This document shows positions 15,901 to 23,776 of a stretch of DNA of 27,715 nucleotides, in pieces (positions within the stretch are counted from its first letter, which is position 1; the number at the start of each line of letters is the position of its first letter). The stretch spans positions 1 to 27,715 of the forward strand of contig JBOGXA010000026.1 in NCBI GenBank assembly GCA_050694175.1, given 5' to 3'. Made by a program: the position numbers and the translations under genes. The notes under the pieces are model-generated. The model saw only the letters and a list, made by a program, of their open reading frames with translations, ran no database searches and was not told the origin of the DNA. This DNA comes from JBOGXA01 sp050694175 (GTDB taxonomy: Bacteria > Actinomycetota > CADDZG01 > WHSQ01).

Positions 15901-16402
15901 CGCGTGGGCGCTGCTCGACCTCGGTGCGATCGCGCACTACACGGGCGAGCCGGATCGGTCCATCGACCTGCTGACCGAGAGCCTGAATCTGTTCGAGGAC
16001 GTCGATTTCAAGGAAGGCATCGCGTGGGCGCGGAACCTGCTGGGTCTGTGCTCGCTAAGGCAGGGCGACCACCACCGCGCCCGACGCCTACTGGGCGAAA
16101 GCCTGAGCGTTCATGCCGAGCTGAACGACCGGTGGCGTGCCGCCAGCGTCCTGGAGGCGCTCGCGGCCGTCCTCACGGAGCAGGGCTCGCACATCCTGGC
16201 GTGCCGGCTGCTCGGCTGCGCCGGGCGCCTGCGGGAGGCAATCGGCTCTCCCGTGCCGTGGGTCGAACGGGGCGACCGGGACGCGACCGAAGGTGCGCTC
16301 AGGACCGGCGTCGGCGACGAGGCGTTCGAGAAGGCCCAGGAACAGGGGGCCGCTATCACCGTCGAGGACGCATTGGGAACCCTCTGGGCCGCGAGCGCCT
16401 GA
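12977..16402 (+). CDS. BTAD/AfsR-type regulator with a decayed cyclase-like domain, NB-ARC ATPase and TPRs
   Basis: This 1141-residue cytoplasmic regulator starts at an ATG with GAGG six bases upstream. Order of domains: OmpR-like winged helix (about 1-95, MEFRVLGPLEVADDG), bacterial transcriptional activation domain BTAD (about 98-245), a class III nucleotidyl-cyclase-like remnant (about 266-398, ending RDLGEHRLLDLSRRERVFQ), an NB-ARC/AAA STAND ATPase (about 424-660; Walker A GSGGCGKS at 450-457, Walker B LLLILDNCE at 520-528, GLPLAIELAA at 622-631), a winged-helix spacer, and TPR-like helical repeats (about 780-1090). SARP/AfsR proteins activate genes, often for secondary metabolism, after signal-dependent ATP-driven oligomerisation. 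No biosynthetic cluster is adjacent. Catalytic residues of the cyclase part appear largely lost. Confidence 0.93.
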   Translation: MEFRVLGPLEVADDGRTLQVPGGKARALLAILLLNANRVVSTDRLIDLMWGDEPPATADKALQVHISQLRKALSPDDPGSSPIQTRPPGYLLALEARLLDLLYFSELVDEGRRAAGMGDVRLAAERLHAALALWRGSPLSDFTFEPFAHTEIARLEELRLEAIEERVEADLELGRHAEVVAELEMLVRDHPLRERLRADLILALYRCGRQADALAIYDEGRRILGDELGIDPGPALQKLHRRILEQDRGLEPQRITKVPHREPGGRSIMVVASSRGQLHDAVQLVAGAALIKAGDDGFVAEFDDPVTAVNGALGLLDRLAHAGTSPLPRIVIESGEIEAGDRSTGARLLQLGYPGQLLVGRGAADYLFDALPPETALRDLGEHRLLDLSRRERVFQIAHPDLPSDFPPLRSSDASPNNLTLQLTSFVGRRGEVDEVKRLLDDSRLVTLTGSGGCGKSRLALHIGAELVPQYQDGVWLVELADVTTPQLMAAAVTATLGIAEHPERIHVEALIDHARARSLLLILDNCEHLVDACVELVVAVLGSCSGVRVVATSREVFAVPGEAVLRVPSLGIPSEEADFGSLVDYESVRLFGDRVSAVAPDFVLDEESAPAVVQICRRLDGLPLAIELAAARLRSMTVDDVAAHLGDRFRLLTGGRRGSISRHQTLRAVMDWSFNLLPEDEAILLGRLSVFAGGFNLAAAEGICTDDRVPAGLVLDLLARLVDKSLVSIERGERGWRYRLLETVREYAWERLIESGDATRGRERHASFFLDLAEHAEHEMQGPDLSRWADQLEAERDNFRAALTWFEEESLGADQIRLAAALWRYCYLRGRYRQGREWLDSALKNTHDIPPQLRANALYGAGALAFFECDYDDAYAYCSQALSLYADIGDELGAGRTLNRLGSIARERADYERARELHEQSLAAFRKVGDEWEIANSLQLAGFSAWLSGDFERARTLSGESVDRARALDDKERVAWALLDLGAIAHYTGEPDRSIDLLTESLNLFEDVDFKEGIAWARNLLGLCSLRQGDHHRARRLLGESLSVHAELNDRWRAASVLEALAAVLTEQGSHILACRLLGCAGRLREAIGSPVPWVERGDRDATEGALRTGVGDEAFEKAQEQGAAITVEDALGTLWAASA

Positions 16403-16486
16403 TGGCCGTGGCTTTACCCGGTCTTTAGCGGTTCTTTAGGCCCGCGCACCTTGATGACGAAGACGGGGGCTGCGAAAGGAGCCGGT

Positions 16487-16753
16487 GTGAGCAAGCTCGA
16501 CGACCCCTCTGGGGTGGAGCTTGGGCGGGCGACGGTTGTGCGCGCCCGCGACACCGAGACGCTCGACGGGCCGAATCCGCTCATCGATCTGGAGATCACG
16601 ATCTCCGTCGGCAACCGTCCCCCGTACACGGTCGCCCGGAGGGAGCCGGTCCCGCGCGTCTATCTCGGCCGCGTCGCTCCCGGTGCGTCAGTCCCCGTGT
16701 CCGTGAACCCGACCGATCCGACCGACATAGCGATCCTGTGGAGCCGCCCCTGA
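16487..16753 (+). CDS. Small conserved-looking protein of unknown function (88 aa)
   Basis: The GTG at 16487 is chosen because AAAGGAG (16475-16481) lies five bases upstream; starts at 16451 and 16454 lack a ribosome binding site. The 88 residues look like a single beta-rich domain: GRATVVRARDTET, a PLIDLEITISV strand, YTVARREPVPRVYLGRVAPGASVPV and a closing VNPTDPTDIAILW. This V-x-DP-x-DP-ending pattern resembles short actinobacterial proteins found alone or beside SHOCT domains, which carry no assigned function. It follows the BTAD regulator by 84 bp and may be co-expressed, and it converges on the PPOX gene. Confidence 0.72.
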   Translation: MSKLDDPSGVELGRATVVRARDTETLDGPNPLIDLEITISVGNRPPYTVARREPVPRVYLGRVAPGASVPVSVNPTDPTDIAILWSRP

Positions 16754-16777
16754 CGCGCGCTGCCGAAACCGCAGTTG

Positions 16778-17209
16778 CTAGTCGGAGAAGAGCCACCACC
16801 GGATGATCTCGGGGGCGAGCACGATAACCTCACCCGACGGCCGCCGGGCCCGGTACTGCGGATAGCGCTCAACGAGCTGGGCGACGCCCGTGCCAGGCAT
16901 CTCGATGCGGGCGCGGCCGGCGATCATCACCCACCCAAGGCGCTCCCACTCCTCACTCCACCGATCCATCAGCACCGTCGCGGCGGGATTAACTCTGATG
17001 TTTCTGAGACGCTTGAGCTCTCGCCCCGATTTGGGCTTGTCGTCGACGGCCGTCACCACGTCTCCTCCAACGATGGCGAAGGTCACCGGCACCGCGTGGG
17101 GTACGCCCTCCTCGTCCACGGTCGAGAGCACGGCGCGGCGTGCGTCCTCGACGATCGCGCGCGCCTCTGCCGGCAACTCCTCGAGACGACGGCACGACCC
17201 ACCGGACAT
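16778..17209 (-). CDS. PPOX-class (split-barrel) probable F420-dependent oxidoreductase
   Basis: A 143-residue protein from the ATG at 17209, chosen for GGAG five bases upstream and because the domain begins there; the frame upstream of it is noise over the neighbouring gene. The pyridoxamine-5'-phosphate-oxidase-like split barrel shows AVLSTVDEEGVPHAVPV (26-42), VDDKPKSGRELKRLRNIRVNP (about 55-75), typical of F420-dependent PPOX proteins, and the GRARIEMPG and YPQYRARRP blocks. These small enzymes use deazaflavin F420 or flavin to reduce or oxidise diverse substrates; which one is not readable here. It starts 13 bp after the stop of the membrane-protein gene, so they form an operon. Presence of F420 biosynthesis elsewhere is implied. 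Confidence 0.88.
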   Translation of the reverse strand: MSGGSCRRLEELPAEARAIVEDARRAVLSTVDEEGVPHAVPVTFAIVGGDVVTAVDDKPKSGRELKRLRNIRVNPAATVLMDRWSEEWERLGWVMIAGRARIEMPGTGVAQLVERYPQYRARRPSGEVIVLAPEIIRWWLFSD

Positions 17210-17222
17210 CAGGACTCCAGCG

Positions 17223-18374
17223 CTAGCCGCGCAGCCGCCACGTCTGCCGATCGGACTTTGGCTCCGCGGCCTCGGCCGGCTCGTCGGGCTGCCGGTTGGG
17301 GGGCCGGCGCGGGACGATCGCCATGCCGGGAAGGTGCGTACGTTCGCCCGACCACGGCCCCGGAGGCGCGACGACCGCGTCGCAGATGGCATAGGCGATC
17401 GCCTCGTAGTTGACGCGCCAGCCCCGGAAGTGGGGCCACGCCTCTTCCGGCGATCGGTCCATGGCAAAGCCGACGTCATCGAGCCGGGCGAGGGAAGCGC
17501 GGAATTCCTCGAAAGTCAGTTCGATCGGATCATCGGGCAATGGGTCCGGGTCGTAGTCGAGGCCGATGGCGTCGGCGACCTCGCGAAGGCAGGTGAAGCC
17601 CATGCGCAGGCACAGGCGAGCCTGGGTCGGGGCTCTGTCCGGGCACAGAGCGAGGTAGAGCGCCGCCGAGTCGAGCACGGACAGGAGTCCCACTATCCAA
17701 GAACGAAGGGGATGGGGGGCCCGGAAGAAGATCAGTATGGGGTACGTCGTATGGCTCTCGGCCACATCGGCCGACCACTCCTCCCACCGGCCGTAGAAGC
17801 TCGGCAGGTCGTCGTGCAGCGAGACCATCCGGTGGCGCGCAAGGATCTCCGGCCCCCACGCGGGGGCCCCGGCGCGGCTTTGAAGCATGGTGACGAGCGT
17901 CTCGCGTCTGCTGAAGGCCCCGTAAAGAGTGGGCAGGTAGGCGATCAAAAGGGCCACGGCCGCAAGGCCGGTCGCTCCCGCGCTGAAGTAGACGATGTGC
18001 GGTCCCGCGCCGGGGCGTGCCGCGATCCCGAGCGTGAGCATCGACGACCCGGTCTCCCGCATCGCGTCGCCAAAAGATCCCCCCGCAACGGCCCACACCA
18101 TCAGCGAGTAGCCCGCAAAGAAGAGCGACTGCCACGTGAACAGGAGCAGAAGCAGGCCCGCGGGACCAAAGTAGGCGAGGACCCGATCCTTCTTCATGTA
18201 GTCGTCGAAGAGTCCCGCCACCCAGCTGAAGAACTTGCGGTTCGCCCGGCCGACCAACTTTTGCAGCAGGGACGGCGTGCGCCTCGGAACGATCAGCGAG
18301 TTGATCATGCTCAGCCACGTGAAGGCGACAATGACCCCGCCGGTGAGTCCGCTGAACCATCTGAGGACGAGCAT
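17223..18374 (-). CDS. Membrane protein with a K+-channel-like pore loop
   Basis: The protein has 383 residues. Hydrophobic segments at about 9-30, 68-96 and 125-150, and a weaker one near 224-242, mark it as an inner-membrane protein with a long soluble C-terminal part (about 245-383). Between the second and third segments, at 108-117, the sequence TGSSMLTLGI resembles a P-loop and selectivity filter of two-TM ion channels (Ion_trans_2), with TLG in place of the canonical TVGYG. This suggests an ion channel or a channel-derived protein; selectivity is unknown. The N-terminal ATG has GAGG abutting it, closer than usual. It shares an operon with the PPOX gene downstream. No TrkA-N or RCK domain is evident. 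Confidence 0.72.
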   Translation of the reverse strand: MLVLRWFSGLTGGVIVAFTWLSMINSLIVPRRTPSLLQKLVGRANRKFFSWVAGLFDDYMKKDRVLAYFGPAGLLLLLFTWQSLFFAGYSLMVWAVAGGSFGDAMRETGSSMLTLGIAARPGAGPHIVYFSAGATGLAAVALLIAYLPTLYGAFSRRETLVTMLQSRAGAPAWGPEILARHRMVSLHDDLPSFYGRWEEWSADVAESHTTYPILIFFRAPHPLRSWIVGLLSVLDSAALYLALCPDRAPTQARLCLRMGFTCLREVADAIGLDYDPDPLPDDPIELTFEEFRASLARLDDVGFAMDRSPEEAWPHFRGWRVNYEAIAYAICDAVVAPPGPWSGERTHLPGMAIVPRRPPNRQPDEPAEAAEPKSDRQTWRLRG

Positions 18375-18499
18375 CCTCGCGGGATTGTAGTGGGCGGTTC
18401 TGTGTACAGCGTCGAGAGAGCGTCAGGTCCCACAGGGCGAGGCAAAATGATCAGTCATCATCGGGGCCTCGTCCTCATCGGACGCGATACCGTGTGGCG

Positions 18500-19024
18500 A
18501 TGCCTCGCATCGTTCTCGCGACCGGCGACATCACGAAGCAGGAAGTGGATGCAATCGTCAACGCCGCCAACAGCTCGCTGCTGGGCGGCGGAGGTGTCGA
18601 CGGTGCGATCCACCGCGCCGGGGGACCGCAGATCCTCGAAGAGTGCCGGAGGATCCGGAGCGAGCGGTACCGCGACGGTCTTCCCACCGGGGAGGCCGTC
18701 GCGACGACGGGTGGGAGTCTTCCTGCGCGCTGGGTGATCCACACGGTCGGCCCCGTCTACGCGAAATCCGAAGACCGGTCCGGGCTGCTGGCGTCGTGCC
18801 ACACGACCAGCCTGCGCGTCGCCGACGAGCTCGGCGCAGTGACGGTTGCCTTCCCGGCCATCTCCACCGGGGTGTATGGATATCCGCTCGACGAGGCGGC
18901 CCCCGTAGCCCTCGAGGCAGTAGCGACCGCCCGCACGGACGTTGAAGAGGTTCGCTTTGTTCTCTTCGACGAGCGCTCGCATGCGGCTTTCGACTCGGCA
19001 CTGCGGACCGGCGAGATCACGTGA
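18500..19024 (+). CDS. Macrodomain protein (ADP-ribose / O-acetyl-ADP-ribose deacetylase-like)
   Basis: A single macrodomain of 174 residues from the ATG at 18500; GTG codons at 18492-18494 are alternatives and no clear ribosome binding site is present, so the message may be nearly leaderless. The YmdB/MacroD-type signature is intact: GDITKQEVDAIVNAANSSLLGGGGVDGAIHRAGG (about 9-42) with N21, N24 and D34 placed as in deacetylating enzymes, and AISTGVYGYP further on for the diphosphate loop. Such proteins hydrolyse O-acetyl-ADP-ribose or remove ADP-ribose from aspartate and glutamate. The stop overlaps the start of the next gene as GTGA, so the SDR enzyme is coupled to it. Confidence 0.93.
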   Translation: MPRIVLATGDITKQEVDAIVNAANSSLLGGGGVDGAIHRAGGPQILEECRRIRSERYRDGLPTGEAVATTGGSLPARWVIHTVGPVYAKSEDRSGLLASCHTTSLRVADELGAVTVAFPAISTGVYGYPLDEAAPVALEAVATARTDVEEVRFVLFDERSHAAFDSALRTGEIT

Positions 19025-20064
19025 TCGATCCGGGGGCCCGGCTCACAGTTGCCGTCACCGGTCCGACCGGTGAGATCGGAGGCCCATTCGTCCGAGCCCT
19101 CGACAGGTCAGACGCGGTGGGCCGAATCGTGGGCATGGCACGCCGGCCCTTCGATCCGCACGCGTCCGGACTGAGGAAGGTCGAGTACCTGCAAGGAGAC
19201 ATCCTCGACAGAACCTCGGTGCAGAAGCTGGTCGACGGCGCCGATGTCGTAGTGCACTTGGCCTTCCTCATCTTCGACGACTCCGATCAGGCTCGGTCGA
19301 CGAATCTCGAAGGTGCCCGCAACGTTTTCGAGGAGTCCTTTGCGGCCGGAACCTCGCGCCTCGTGTACGCGTCGTCGGTGGCCGCCTACGGCTTTCACAA
19401 GGACAATCCCGACCTCATCACCGAAGAGGTCGAGGCGCGCGGCAGCGCGAACCACTACTACTCGCAGCAGAAGGCCGACGTCGAGCAACTGCTTGCGAAC
19501 CTGGCCCGAAGCGCGGACACCGATGTCTTCGTGTTCCGGCCGTGCATCGTCGCAGGGCCCGATGCGACCGCGCTCATAGATCGGATCCCATACGTCAGGT
19601 TGTCCCAGAGGCTGCCCGATGCGGTCGTCGGGCTCGCCGAGAAGCTTCCGTTGCTCCGGCCCGTGATCCCGGACCCGGGAGTGCCGATCCAACTCGTTCA
19701 TCACGACGACGTCGCCGGAGCGCTGGTCGCGGCCGTGCTCGGTCAGGGGGCTCCGGGTGCATACAACCTGGCCGGCGACGGTCGCATAACGCTCTCAGAC
19801 CTCGCCCACGCCCTCGGCTGGTACGCGGTGCCACTCCCCGCGGTCGCCGTCAAAGCGACCGCAACGATCATCTCGAAGATGCCCTACTTGCCGGCCGAGA
19901 CCTCGTGGATCAATGCGGTGAGAGTGCCCGTGCTGGTGGATAGCACAAAGGCCAAGAACGAGTTCGGCTGGAAGCCACTTCACAACGCGTTCGAGACGCT
20001 GGCGTCCACAGTGGCCGCGGCGCGGGCGCGGGGGACGTTGCCGTGGCCCGGAGGGATTGCGTGA
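19021..20064 (+). CDS. Extended SDR, NAD-dependent epimerase/dehydratase-like
   Basis: This 347-residue enzyme has the Rossmann motif TGPTGEIGG at 13-21, the catalytic triad candidates S118/S119 in YASSVAAYG and Y147-x3-K151 in YYSQQK, and the extended-SDR C-terminal substrate domain (about 170-340). It could be a nucleotide-sugar epimerase, a dehydratase or another NAD(P)-linked reductase; the substrate is not evident. The GTG start overlaps the macrodomain stop by four bases (19021-19024), indicating coupled translation. The pairing suggests a link to NAD or ADP-ribose metabolism, but this is inference. It converges on the kgd gene with a 12-bp gap. Confidence 0.87.
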   Translation: MIDPGARLTVAVTGPTGEIGGPFVRALDRSDAVGRIVGMARRPFDPHASGLRKVEYLQGDILDRTSVQKLVDGADVVVHLAFLIFDDSDQARSTNLEGARNVFEESFAAGTSRLVYASSVAAYGFHKDNPDLITEEVEARGSANHYYSQQKADVEQLLANLARSADTDVFVFRPCIVAGPDATALIDRIPYVRLSQRLPDAVVGLAEKLPLLRPVIPDPGVPIQLVHHDDVAGALVAAVLGQGAPGAYNLAGDGRITLSDLAHALGWYAVPLPAVAVKATATIISKMPYLPAETSWINAVRVPVLVDSTKAKNEFGWKPLHNAFETLASTVAAARARGTLPWPGGIA

Positions 20065-20076
20065 GCGCGCGAGTGC

Positions 20077-23000
20077 TCAGAGACCGGCGAACGCGCGGTC
20101 GATAAGCTCCGCTTGCTCTTGTTCGTGCACACTGGTACTCCCGGTCGCCGGACTCGCGCTTTCGTCGCGGGCGACGCAGTCGATCGTTAGTCCGCTGCGG
20201 AGCCTCTTCCACAGGTGGTGGAAGACGAATCGCCACGCGCCCATGTTCTCTGGTTCCTCCTGGACCCACAACACCTGACTGGCGCTCGGGTACCGGTCGA
20301 AAATCTCACGTAGCGGGTCCTCTGGGAACGGATAGAGCTGCTCGACGCGCACGATCGCGGCTAGAGCACCTCGTTCGTTGCGCTCCTCGATGAGGCGGTG
20401 GGCGACCTTCCCGCTGCACAGCAGGATGCGCTCGACCCGCGAGCGATCGTCGTTACCCGCGTCGTCGATGACTTCTTGCCAGCGACCGTCGGTGAACTCT
20501 GCGGTCGCGCTTCGCGCCGCCGGGTGGCGCAACAACGACTTGGGCGTGAGGACGACGAGAGGCGACTGGACCGCAGGGTGTGCCTGTCGGCGCAGAAGAT
20601 GGAAGTACTGAGCGGCGGTCGTGGGCTGCACGACCTGAATCGATCCCTCGGCCGCCAGCGTCAGGAACCGCTCGAGTCGGGCGCTCGAGTGCTCGGGGCC
20701 CTGACCCTCGAAACCGTGCGGGAGCAACAGCGCGAGGCTGCTCGTTTGCTTCCATTTGTCCTCGCCGGCGACGATGAACTGATCGACGACGATCTGCGCG
20801 CCGTTTATGAAGTCCCCGAATTGCGCCTCCCACAAGACGAGCGCATCGCCGTTGGCTACCGAGTATCCGTACTCGAAACCGAGGGCCGCGTACTCGGAAA
20901 GGAGGCTGTCGTACGCCTTGAAGGGTCCCTGGTTTTCGCTCAGGTGATTGAGCGGCGTGAATTCCTCCTCCGTGCGGTGATCCACCAGGACGGAATGCCT
21001 CTGGCTGAACGTGCCTCGCCGTGAGTCCTGCCCCGACAGTCTGACCGTGAGTCCTTCGAGCAGCAGTGAGCCGAAGGCGAACCCCTCGGCCGCCGCCCAA
21101 TCGACGGCGTCTTTTTCGAGCAGGTCGGCGCGCTTCTCGATCATCTTGCGAAGCTTGGGGTGGGGTTCGAAGCCCTGGGGGAAGGTGGTCAGCGCCTCGA
21201 GGATGCGGTCGAGCCGCGCTCTTTCCACCGAGGTATCGACGTCGGGAACCGGGCTCGCCGGCTCGGGCTTCCGGGCCCGGGCGTCGGTGGGGGCGCTCTC
21301 CTTGGTCTGGTCGAACGCTTCCTGGGCACGCTTCTTGAAGTCCTCGAGCGACTTCTCAGCTTCTTCGATCGGCAACTCGCCGCGGTTGAGCAGGGTCTCC
21401 GTGTAGAGCTTCCTAACCGACCGGCGCTCCTCGATGCGCGCGTACATCAGCGGCTGCGTGAACGCCGGTTCGTCGGCCTCGTTGTGGCCGAAGCGCCGGT
21501 AGCACACGAGGTCGACCACGACATCTTGCTTGAAGGTCTGCCGGTACTGGAACGCCAGGCGCATCACGCGGACGCACGCTTCCGGGTCGTCGCCGTTCAC
21601 GTGGAAGATCGGCGCCTGGATCATCTTTGCAATGTCGGTCGCGTAAGTCGTCGATCGTCCGGCCGCCGGCGAGGTCGTGAATCCGATGTTGTTGTTCACG
21701 ACGATGTGGACCGTTCCACCTGTGTTGTAACCGCGCAGCCCGGACATGTTGAAGGTCTCTGCAACAACTCCCTGGCCTGCAAAAGCCGCATCACCGTGGA
21801 TGAGGACCGGGAGCACAAACTCGCGATACTCGTCATCGAGGACGTCTTGCTTGCCGCGAGCCATTCCTACGACCACAGGATCGACGGCCTCGAGGTGCGA
21901 CGGGTTGGAGGCCAGAACGATCGCCACGTCTGCGCCCGCACGCGATGTGAAGCGTCCGGTCATGCCGACGTGGTACTTCACGTCGCCCGACCCCTGCACA
22001 GTGTCGGGCGAGATATCGCCCTCGAACTCACTGAAGATCTCGCCCAACGACTTGCCGACTATGTTGGCGAGGACATTGAGCCGGCCGCGGTGGGCCATGC
22101 CCATTACCACCTCGATGATCCCGTCGGCGCCGGCCGCCTCCAGGAGCGCGTCGAGCATGGGGATGAGACTCTCGGCTCCTTCGATAGAGAAACGCTTGTG
22201 GCCCGTGTACTTGGTGTGAATGAACTTCTCGAACGCTTCCGCCGCGTTCAGCCGGTCGAGGATGTGGAGCTTCTCTTCGAGGGGAAGGTCCTCCGCCGGC
22301 TCCGACTCGACGCGCGACTGGATCCAGCCCTTCTGATCGGGATCCGAGATGTGCATGTATTCGATCCCTATAGTGCGGCAGTATGCATCGCGAAGGGTGT
22401 CGATGATCTGCCGCAGCGGCTGTCTGGGGGGGCCCGGCAGGCCGTCGGTCAAGAACTCTCGGTCGAGATCCCACACGGTGAGCCCGTAATGATGGAGATC
22501 GAGCTCGGGGTGCGTGAGCACCTCCCATCCGATGGGATTCAGCTCGGCGAGAAGGTGGCCTCGTACGCGATGCATATTGATGAGCTGAATGACACGCGAC
22601 TGCTTCTCGAGGGCGGCATCCACGCTATCGAGGAGAGCCTTGTCGGTGCTCCACCGAACGGGCTCATACGGGATCCCCAGCGATGCGAACACCTCGTCGT
22701 AGAAGCGGTCGGCCCCGAGAAGCAAGTCGTGCACGCGCGCCAAGAACTCGCCGGACTCCGCTCCCTGTATGACCCGATGGTCGTAGGTGCTGGTTACGGT
22801 AACGACCTTGCTGACGCCGATCTGCGCCACGGTCGCCTGATCGGCTCCTTCGTACTCGGTCGGGTAGGCGATCGATCCGACCCCCACGATCAGGCCCTGT
22901 CCTTGCATGAGCCGCGGAACCGACATCGACGTCCCTACCGTGCCCGGGTTTGTGAGGGTCATCGTCGTTTCGGCGAAGTCTTCGGGCGAGAGCTTGTTTG

Positions 23001-23688
23001 ATCTCACCTTTCGGATCAGCTCTTCGTATGCGTTGAAGAACCCCTCGAAGTCGAGCTCGTCGGCTTTCTTGATGTTGGGGACGAAGAGGACGCGGCCGCC
23101 GCTTCGTTCCATGTCGACGGCGAGACCGAAGTTGACGTGCTTGTGCTCGATGACGTGAGGTTTGCCTCCGAAGTCCGCGTACACGGCCTTCATGCGGGGG
23201 CGAGACTCGAGGCCCTTGAGGATCGCCCATCCGATGAGGTGTGTGAACGACACCTTCCCGCCGCGGCGAGCACCGAGATAGCGATTGATGACGCGGCGGT
23301 TCTCCTCGAGAAGCTTGGCGGGGATCCTCCGAACCGACGTCGCCGTGGGCACGTCGAGCGAGCTCTCCATGTTCTCGGCGATCCGCGCGGCGACGCCTTT
23401 GAGAGGTGCAGCGTTCTCCGGCGGAGGTGCCTCGACCTTCGTGGGAGGTTCTTCAACCTTCTCTACTGCGGGGGGCGGAGCCGGGGCCTCATCGGGGCGG
23501 GGGGTGGCTCCGTCGCCCGCGGCGCCTGCGGCCGGGGCGGTTCCTACAGCCCAACTGGGGGTGTAGTCCTCGAAGAACTCCCGCCATGACTCGCTCACTG
23601 CACGTGGGTCTTCGAGGTACTGGCGGTACATCTCGTCGACGAGCCAGATATTCGGCCCGAAGCGTTCCTGGTCGATCTCCTTGTCCAA
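20077..23688 (-). CDS. kgd: Multifunctional 2-oxoglutarate dehydrogenase E1/E2 (Kgd-type)
   Basis: This 1203-residue protein has the actinobacterial Kgd layout. A short N-terminal binding segment (about 5-45, GPNIWLVDEMYRQYLEDP) and a Pro/Ala-rich linker (about 47-95) precede an E2 succinyltransferase domain without lipoyl module (about 97-330; STYDHRVIQGAESGEFL, H304). The E1o thiamine-diphosphate dehydrogenase follows (about 345-1203; GDAAFAGQGVVAETFNMSGL and the NNNIGFTTSP cofactor-binding half). It works in the TCA cycle, converting 2-oxoglutarate to succinyl-CoA with lipoylated E2 and E3 supplied elsewhere, or to succinic semialdehyde. The only start is TTG at 23688, since an in-frame stop lies just upstream; GGTGA lies six bases before it. 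No E3 gene is adjacent. Confidence 0.97.
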   Translation of the reverse strand: MDKEIDQERFGPNIWLVDEMYRQYLEDPRAVSESWREFFEDYTPSWAVGTAPAAGAAGDGATPRPDEAPAPPPAVEKVEEPPTKVEAPPPENAAPLKGVAARIAENMESSLDVPTATSVRRIPAKLLEENRRVINRYLGARRGGKVSFTHLIGWAILKGLESRPRMKAVYADFGGKPHVIEHKHVNFGLAVDMERSGGRVLFVPNIKKADELDFEGFFNAYEELIRKVRSNKLSPEDFAETTMTLTNPGTVGTSMSVPRLMQGQGLIVGVGSIAYPTEYEGADQATVAQIGVSKVVTVTSTYDHRVIQGAESGEFLARVHDLLLGADRFYDEVFASLGIPYEPVRWSTDKALLDSVDAALEKQSRVIQLINMHRVRGHLLAELNPIGWEVLTHPELDLHHYGLTVWDLDREFLTDGLPGPPRQPLRQIIDTLRDAYCRTIGIEYMHISDPDQKGWIQSRVESEPAEDLPLEEKLHILDRLNAAEAFEKFIHTKYTGHKRFSIEGAESLIPMLDALLEAAGADGIIEVVMGMAHRGRLNVLANIVGKSLGEIFSEFEGDISPDTVQGSGDVKYHVGMTGRFTSRAGADVAIVLASNPSHLEAVDPVVVGMARGKQDVLDDEYREFVLPVLIHGDAAFAGQGVVAETFNMSGLRGYNTGGTVHIVVNNNIGFTTSPAAGRSTTYATDIAKMIQAPIFHVNGDDPEACVRVMRLAFQYRQTFKQDVVVDLVCYRRFGHNEADEPAFTQPLMYARIEERRSVRKLYTETLLNRGELPIEEAEKSLEDFKKRAQEAFDQTKESAPTDARARKPEPASPVPDVDTSVERARLDRILEALTTFPQGFEPHPKLRKMIEKRADLLEKDAVDWAAAEGFAFGSLLLEGLTVRLSGQDSRRGTFSQRHSVLVDHRTEEEFTPLNHLSENQGPFKAYDSLLSEYAALGFEYGYSVANGDALVLWEAQFGDFINGAQIVVDQFIVAGEDKWKQTSSLALLLPHGFEGQGPEHSSARLERFLTLAAEGSIQVVQPTTAAQYFHLLRRQAHPAVQSPLVVLTPKSLLRHPAARSATAEFTDGRWQEVIDDAGNDDRSRVERILLCSGKVAHRLIEERNERGALAAIVRVEQLYPFPEDPLREIFDRYPSASQVLWVQEEPENMGAWRFVFHHLWKRLRSGLTIDCVARDESASPATGSTSVHEQEQAELIDRAFAGL

Positions 23689-23776
23689 CTGATTTCACCG
23701 TCTTTTTCATTTGAACTTTGCGCGCTTATTTACAGGGTAGCGAAAAGAGTCGCCGCCCTGTTTAGTTCAACGTCGG

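Noticed and set aside
16890..18737. A 615-residue plus-strand frame opposite the PPOX and channel-like genes
   Set aside because: Its translation is low-complexity and Arg/Pro-rich, it spans two real genes and their intergenic region, and it has no ribosome binding site.
21160..23001. A 613-residue open frame on the plus strand, antisense to kgd
   Set aside because: It lies wholly opposite the well-supported kgd gene and has no recognisable domain. Long antisense frames are expected from GC-rich codon bias.
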